From Amphibalanus amphitrite (Eukaryota; Arthropoda; Thecostraca; Balanomorpha; Balanidae), in assembly GCF_019059575.1 (NCBI RefSeq), contig NW_024881592.1:310001-374000 (forward strand): DNA of 64,000 bases, written 5' to 3'. The notes under the pieces were generated by a model that worked only from the letters and a program-made list of their open reading frames with translations, was not told the DNA's origin and searched no databases. Position 1 is the stretch's first letter; each line of letters opens with the position of its first letter. Positions 60,501 to 64,000 of this stretch are shown here, one piece after another. The translations under genes and the position numbers were made by a program.

Positions 60501-62072
60501 CACCACCGAGCGGCGCCGCATGGGGACAGTCATTTGTCAGCGCAAAGGTTCCGGTTCCAATTAATAGGCTTTAGATACAACGGGGCTTAGTGGTCTTACT
60601 GTTGTCAGGCTAGGCATGACAGATGCCGCAGAAGGCATGAATCTGGTCATACATGAGAGACGACGATGGGAGTGCATTCATTATAGGTTGCGGAGTCTCT
60701 ATGATTATTCATAAGTGCTTAGTTGCCGCAACATCATGTCAAATATTCTGCATAATTTTAACACCGGATTAGCTAATAGGGTTGTAAATGTTTGCACAGT
60801 GAATGATAATGTGTAATGTGTAGACATGATAATGTGGAAATCCAAGTTTATGCCTCCCTAAGTGGAGTCATTCATTTTGAGAGGAAACTAATGAGTGTGT
60901 TATCATTACATATTGTATGTTAATGAGCATAATTAATTGCAGGAAAGACAGTTTAGGCTAGTACATAAACAAGGTCAATCTGGCGAAAGTGATCGTTTTG
61001 TGTCCAATGGATTAGAAGTTTTGATTATAACTACACCTCTTATTTCCCAAACGTCAAATCATAAAACATAACTACATCTTCCAATTATCCCATCCGGTTC
61101 ATATAAGTTGTGATACCTTCTAAGCATTAGCGATGTATATCATGAATCAAGTGGAAACGCTGCTGAAACCATGCAAGGGTTACACCCTTCGCCGACGACC
61201 GTCTGTGTGTGTCTACCCGCTGGCTGGGCTACAGAGTCTGACCTCTCGTCTATTCGAGTCTGATCACCAACTATGTTTCAACTATGTTAATTCGATTCTG
61301 ACCCCCAGTATATACTGAGTCTGACCTGCCGTCTGTTCAGAGTGTGTTCGAGTCTTACCTCCATGCTGTTACCGAGTTTGCCGCCCGCTTGTTGTTCGAG
61401 TCTGACCTCCGGTCTGTTCGAGTGTGCTCAAGTCTGACCTCCTGTATGTACCGAGTCTGACCTCCCGTATGCACCGAGCCTAACCTCTGGTCTGTTTGTG
61501 TCTGAGCTCCCGTATGTACCGACTCTGACCTGCCGTCTGCTCTCGACAGGCACAGTCGCCGCCGGAGCCCACAGCTGCCTGTCTCTGCTCCGCTCCAGCT
61601 CCCCAGCGACCTCCAGGAGTCGGGCGAGCGCATCGAGCTCGAGCACGGCCGTCGCCGCTACGCCGAGCCTTCGGGTGACTTCTCCGTCTGCTGCCCGGCG
61701 GTGGAGGAGCGCACCAGCCCCAAGGCGGGCACGCGGCGCGACGGCAGCCTGGCGCTGCTCTACGCCAGCGACGAGTTCAAGCAGGTGTTCTTTGAACGCT
61801 CGTGTGACACTCGGGGCCCGCAGCCGCTGCCGCGCCGCCGCCACCGGTGCGCGCAGGAGTACTCGTACTCGTACGCAGTACTGGACATCAGTGGCAACAA
61901 AGTATTGGACCTTATCCGAATACGGAGTGGGTGTCGGTGTGAGGTGAAACGCCGCTCAAACCGGCGCCGGAAGAAGCGGAGGCGAGACCGCAACAAGCGG
62001 GCAGAGATCCGCCGCAAACGGCGACGCCAGCGAGGGTCGCAATCTCAGACGAACGCTCGCAACGCGTCATAG
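54384..62072 (+). CDS. Spätzle/neurotrophin-like cystine-knot ligand (3 exons)
   Basis: Gene model joining 54384-54413, 59323-59453 and 61550-62072: 684 bases, 227 residues plus stop, with phases matching at both junctions. Residues 1-20 are a signal peptide assembled across intron 1 (MRPVVMTAIV + VLLVSATVGG). Residues 21-90 are a basic, Ser-rich pro-region ending in GRRR, a likely furin-type site. Residues 91-186 are the cystine-knot domain. DEFKQVFFERSC is very like the neurotrophin FKQ-FFE-x-x-C strand, and LIRIRSGCRCEV matches the C-terminal C-x-C strand of Spätzle and neurotrophin proteins. Residues 187-215 are strongly basic, perhaps binding heparan sulphate or matrix. In this family such dimeric ligands activate Toll or related receptors in immunity, patterning or neural survival. 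Superfamily confident; Spätzle-3/4-like type is inferred from the CCP start. Confidence 0.78.
54423..54501 (+). repeat. (GA)n microsatellite at the start of intron 1
   Basis: About 79 bp of uninterrupted GA begins 10 bases after the exon 1/intron border. It could recruit GAGA-type factors or influence splicing of the adjacent donor. Confidence 0.97.
54520..54960. repeat. Truncated TGACCT-type element in intron 1
   Basis: Starts with TTTTTTTTCGCGAATAACTC, the subterminal block of the TTAA elements, and is homologous to 49757-50113 through aaatgtcctttgacctggg. The right part ends in GACCGGACCGGACCGGACC. No complete ends. Confidence 0.55.
55056..56250 (-). mobile_element. TTAA element F, in intron 1 of the cystine-knot gene
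   Basis: TTAA at 55052-55055 and 56251-56254. Ends CCCGGCACGCGGTGGG and, reverse-complemented on the right, CCTTCCAGGCGGTGGGGG. The left end carries a second motif copy (ccttccacgcggtgggg) that matches the right end better than the outermost copy does. Next inward is TTCAAACGGCGTTCGATAGC. The half-site array is at 55385-55435 and 55555-55585. The right part contains GATCGGCGCAGCGGTTCTCGAGAT, a module shared with the 8.2-kb element. The interior 55.7-56.1 kb is AT-rich and unlike the other families. Confidence 0.82.
56841..58030 (-). mobile_element. TTAA element B, copy 2, in intron 1
   Basis: TTAA at 56837-56840 and 58031-58034. Length 1190 bp against 1191 for copy 1, with only scattered substitutions and length changes in the G/C runs. 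CCATTGACTTATAATGG is at 57671, AGGTCATGACCT at 57393-57404, and the duplicated terminal motif on the left, as in copy 1. The immediate flanks, caggTTAA and TTAAcctg, are themselves palindromic. Its 120-codon open frame from the left end is also present in copy 1 but is cut differently and has no domain. Confidence 0.92.
58690..58740. promoter_or_regulatory. Two adjacent perfect palindromes in intron 1
   Basis: TCACCTAATTAGGTGA (58695-58710, extendable with one mismatch pair to CCGTC...GACGG) and AGGTTTCTTTAAAGAAACCT (58721-58740) lie 10 bp apart, about 600 bp upstream of exon 2. The first has a TAATTA homeodomain-type core. Function unknown. Confidence 0.5.
59121..59310. repeat. 56-bp minisatellite ending at the exon 2 acceptor
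   Basis: Three full copies start at 59121, 59177 and 59233 (TGTCTGGTGACTGACGGCCA), with a partial fourth from 59289. A looser TGACTGATGG array runs back to about 59085. The branch-point and pyrimidine region of exon 2 is made of this repeat. Confidence 0.92.
59323..59453 (+). CDS. Cystine-knot gene, coding exon 2
   Basis: Acceptor cgcctgtcggcag ends at 59322; donor CAG followed by GTCAGT starts at 59454. The 131-bp exon is open in frame 0 and leaves two bases (AG), exactly what exon 3 needs. It encodes VLLVSATVGG (rest of the signal peptide), then EDSGSLSQMETALSSQRSRP and a His/Arg-rich THRQRHRHGSSHL. A second frame is also open through this exon, but its phase does not fit exon 3. Confidence 0.68.
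59454..61190. other. Intron 2 of the cystine-knot gene (first part)
   Basis: Mostly AT-rich with a GC-rich patch at 60.1-60.4 kb. A Gly/Ser-rich 67-codon frame at 60371-60574 has no splice support. No other exon is called. Confidence 0.5.
61190..61545. repeat. Degenerate repeat leading into the exon 3 acceptor
   Basis: Repeated GAGTCTGACCTCCCGTATGT-like units of about 22-26 bp, strongest from 61430 onward. The last unit merges into the acceptor (tctgacctgccgtctgctctcgacag), so the repeat supplies the pyrimidine tract. Confidence 0.75.
61550..62072 (+). CDS. Cystine-knot gene, terminal exon 3
   Basis: Acceptor ctgctctcgacag ends at 61549. The frame, entered in phase 2, runs to TAG at 62070-62072 and covers residues 54-227. 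The six cysteines of the domain are at 101, 102, 139, 154, 182 and 184. The pattern CC...C...C...C-x-C lacks the cysteine normally found between the FFE-x-x-C strand and the fourth knot cysteine; an extra one stands beside the first. Third codon positions are strongly G/C. No AATAAA was found close downstream, so the 3' end is not placed. Confidence 0.88.
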
Positions 62073-62215
62073 CTTTATAATAATTATGTGATGGTGTTTG
62101 GCTGCAAGGCGTGTCTGACATGTGAATAACAAGTATCTCGGCCACGTGAGTGATTTCTGAGTGCCGACGGCGGCGGCTGGACACTGTATGACGCTGTGGC
62201 TCGGCGCGCCAACTC

Positions 62216-62449
62216 ATGTTGATGCGAGGTCTGAGCAAATGGTTCCTATGCGTGCTCTGTGCCACTGCCACTGCGGCAGTTGCTGTGCGCGCCGCGCCGG
62301 CGGCCGGCCGGCCGTCACCTCAGGGTGCGCGCTCGCGCCGACGCTGCTCCGGCGCCGGGGCTGCTAAGGCGTTGTGCCATGCGCCGCCACGACGCTGGTG
62401 TATCACCTACTCGGTGGTCTGCCTGGCCTCGACTGAAAACACTACATGA
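62216..62449 (+). CDS. Possible small secreted peptide ORF
   Basis: A 77-codon frame downstream of the cystine-knot stop. From the second Met it begins MRGLSKWFLCVLCATATAAV, which reads as a signal peptide, followed by an Ala/Pro/Arg-rich region and four cysteines near the end. The block is CpG-rich, where such frames arise by chance, and there is no promoter or splice evidence. It may equally be 3' untranslated sequence of the upstream gene. Confidence 0.22.
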   Translation: MLMRGLSKWFLCVLCATATAAVAVRAAPAAGRPSPQGARSRRRCSGAGAAKALCHAPPRRWCITYSVVCLASTENTT

Positions 62450-62838
62450 TTTCCTCATGATTCTGTGTAATGCCCAGAGAAAACGTGCGCGTGCTGTACA
62501 CGGTACAGTTCGTTATGCAGCCACACAAACACAACAATAGTACACCAACCTTACGGCAGCCAGCAGCTAAACGCATTGACAATAACTCGTTCAGTTTACC
62601 AACTAACTAGTCTAATGATGGCAAATCTGCAAAGGGTTATGACCAAACACACACAACTTGAGCTGCCTCACACACATCAGCGCAACCCGTGACGAATACC
62701 TAAACGAACAACCCTCCCTTCCGCAGCATTCAAGCTCCAATTTTATCCACACCGAGGTGCAAACTGCTGTCATAGCATGCACTAGCTACTAAATAAGTCG
62801 CCACATCGCTTTAGCATCGCTCCGCACAACTCGGGTGT
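62450..62838. other. Spacer between two convergent genes
   Basis: Should contain the 3' untranslated regions of both genes. No canonical AATAAA signal found on either strand in the expected place. Confidence 0.4.
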
Positions 62839-62964
62839 TTAGAATATCCTCTGGATGGTACAGCAGCCGTTGTTGAGGTTGTTGAGCGAGATGTTCATGC
62901 CGTTCAGGTCGGTGCCGCCATTGGTGATCGAGTACGTGCTCGGGAACGTCAGCGAGTACATCAT
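62839..62964 (-). CDS. Terminal exon of an unrecognised convergent gene
   Basis: On the minus strand, a strong acceptor (tgccccctccgacag) precedes an open frame of 41 residues and a TAA (62839-62841). It begins MMYSLTFPSTYSITNGGTDL and ends NGCCTIQRIF. Codon use is highly G/C-biased at third positions (AAC, CTG/CTC, ATC, TAC), like a real coding exon and unlike surrounding sequence. Tyr/Ser/Thr/Asn-rich alternation suggests beta-strands, perhaps of a secreted or extracellular domain. No family recognised. Upstream exons must lie beyond 63 kb and were not found in the remaining 1 kb. Confidence 0.6.
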   Translation of the reverse strand: MMYSLTFPSTYSITNGGTDLNGMNISLNNLNNGCCTIQRIF

Positions 62965-63759
62965 CTGTCGGAGGGGGCAGAGGCCGTCACGTCACAGCAC
63001 TGCACGAGGACGTCACGTCTCAGCACCGCGAAGACGTCACGTCACGTATGGTTAGGGGTCTGAGAACGCGGTACTTTCTGAACCGAGGGGTGGGAAATGG
63101 GATCATGATCACGAATGGGAAGGTTCATTTTCGGGTCAACAACAACGCTGTCAAGTTTAGATCTGCAGCGGTCTTAGGTCTTAGGTCTTAGGCAGCGGTC
63201 TTCATACTCGACTTAAGCGCATATCAACCAGCTGTAAAACCATGCAACATTCAGCTATGAAGATAGGCATCAGTCGCCATGCTAAATAAGCCATTGATAT
63301 TCGTATACAAACTGCAAGGCACGATATAGGACGATACGTTTCAGATGGTCATCACAAAATAGGCACACACCTAATCGCATGACGCATCTTCAGAACTTGG
63401 TGCATTTCGTTAAAACCATAAATTTATATAAAATTTTAGTTTAACATATTTGAGCATTTGGTTAGGACTGCTCTGAAAAAAAAACTCGATGTTAGCCGTT
63501 CTGTTGAGAGACCTTGCTTTTCTTTCTTATTGTTTGTCCAGTTATATGTCGCGAACGGAGATAAGCATTAAATCGTATTTTTTGCTCACAAGTGGGACTT
63601 GGCCGCATACAATATGAGGTTCTCATTGAAAAACTATGCTCATTATGATAATTAGCGCAGAGCATTTCATTGGTTCTATAGCGGTGAGATGGGGGAGGGG
63701 GACGAATTCGATTCGCGCCAGAGGGCGGTGGTCAGATCGCCATACATCAGGACGCGGGG
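62965..63759. other. Intronic sequence of the minus-strand gene
   Basis: A cluster of ACGTCAC words (62983-63045, gaggacgtcacgtctcagcac-type repeats) lies just inside the intron. GGTCTTA is repeated three times at 63171-63191. No further exon recognised. Confidence 0.45.
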
Positions 63760-64000
63760 ACATTTTTATGCCTGATGGCATTCGAAAGAACGCCAAATAA
63801 TTATGAATTAAGTACTCTTTTAATTTTATCGGTCAGGCTAAGGGTCAGGTCGCCAGAGCCCGAAGGTCATGAAAGGTGAAATTTTCCCGATTTAGACATT
63901 CTGGTTCAATTTGGTCCATACAGAGGCTCTCGTCAAAGAGCAACATTGTCGTATGAAAACTATGATAGCTATCTTGTAGCTTTTCCACCAATGTGTTCTA
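63760..64000 (-). repeat. Start of a diverged B-like TGACCT element, cut by window end
   Basis: ggcattcgaaagaacgcc, ggtcaggtcgccagag and gaaattttcccgattt align in order with the first part of element B (from about 18830 and 56950). No clear terminal repeat or TTAA on the left. Confidence 0.55.

Overview
This looks like nuclear DNA from an invertebrate animal, probably an arthropod. The evidence is sparse, intron-split coding sequence with GT-AG borders, one clear Spätzle/neurotrophin-type cystine-knot ligand gene (a family best known from arthropods), alternating GC-rich and AT-rich blocks, many tandem repeats, and several families of short non-autonomous DNA transposons. A crustacean is a reasonable guess, but I cannot fix the species. 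There are no operons, bacterial genes, rRNA genes or intact functional tRNA genes.

Layout. 1-2.1 kb: a truncated TGACCT-rich element and a large 20-bp minisatellite. 2.4-2.7 kb: a decayed non-LTR reverse transcriptase. 2.7-14 kb: mostly unassigned, with a palindromic TA-flanked MITE (6.5 kb), a 0.7-kb inverted-repeat element (8.2-8.9 kb) and a possible 37-bp microexon (9.15 kb). 14.4-25.6 kb: four TTAA-flanked elements of 0.9-1.2 kb, a smaller TTAA MITE, a THAP-domain pseudogene, a second possible microexon and one candidate minus-strand exon. 25.6-50 kb: mostly gene-poor, with GC-rich islands, an intact hAT-type MITE, GA microsatellites and several minisatellites. 50.1-51.3 kb: another 1.2-kb element. 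54.3-62.1 kb: the Spätzle/neurotrophin-like gene on the plus strand, with three coding exons joining in frame to 227 residues. Its 4.9-kb first intron holds two of the 1.2-kb elements. 62.8-63.0 kb: the last exon of an unrecognised convergent gene on the minus strand.

The most unusual content is a set of seven 0.9-1.2-kb elements. Six are bounded by TTAA and one by ATAT. They share a common interior: a conserved CCATTATAAGTCAATGG block, runs of AGGTCA/TGACCT nuclear-receptor half-sites, and in several copies a central inverted repeat. Each family has its own terminal inverted repeat. All have G-run/C-run hairpins near the ends, and all have one end where the terminal repeat is duplicated, always the same end relative to the interior. 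They look like piggyBac-type non-autonomous elements, but no transposase is visible here.

Limits. No alignment, splice predictor or database search was run. Exons other than those of the cystine-knot gene rest on splice-site consensus and open frames only. Most long open frames in the GC-rich islands and tandem repeats are judged to be composition artefacts.
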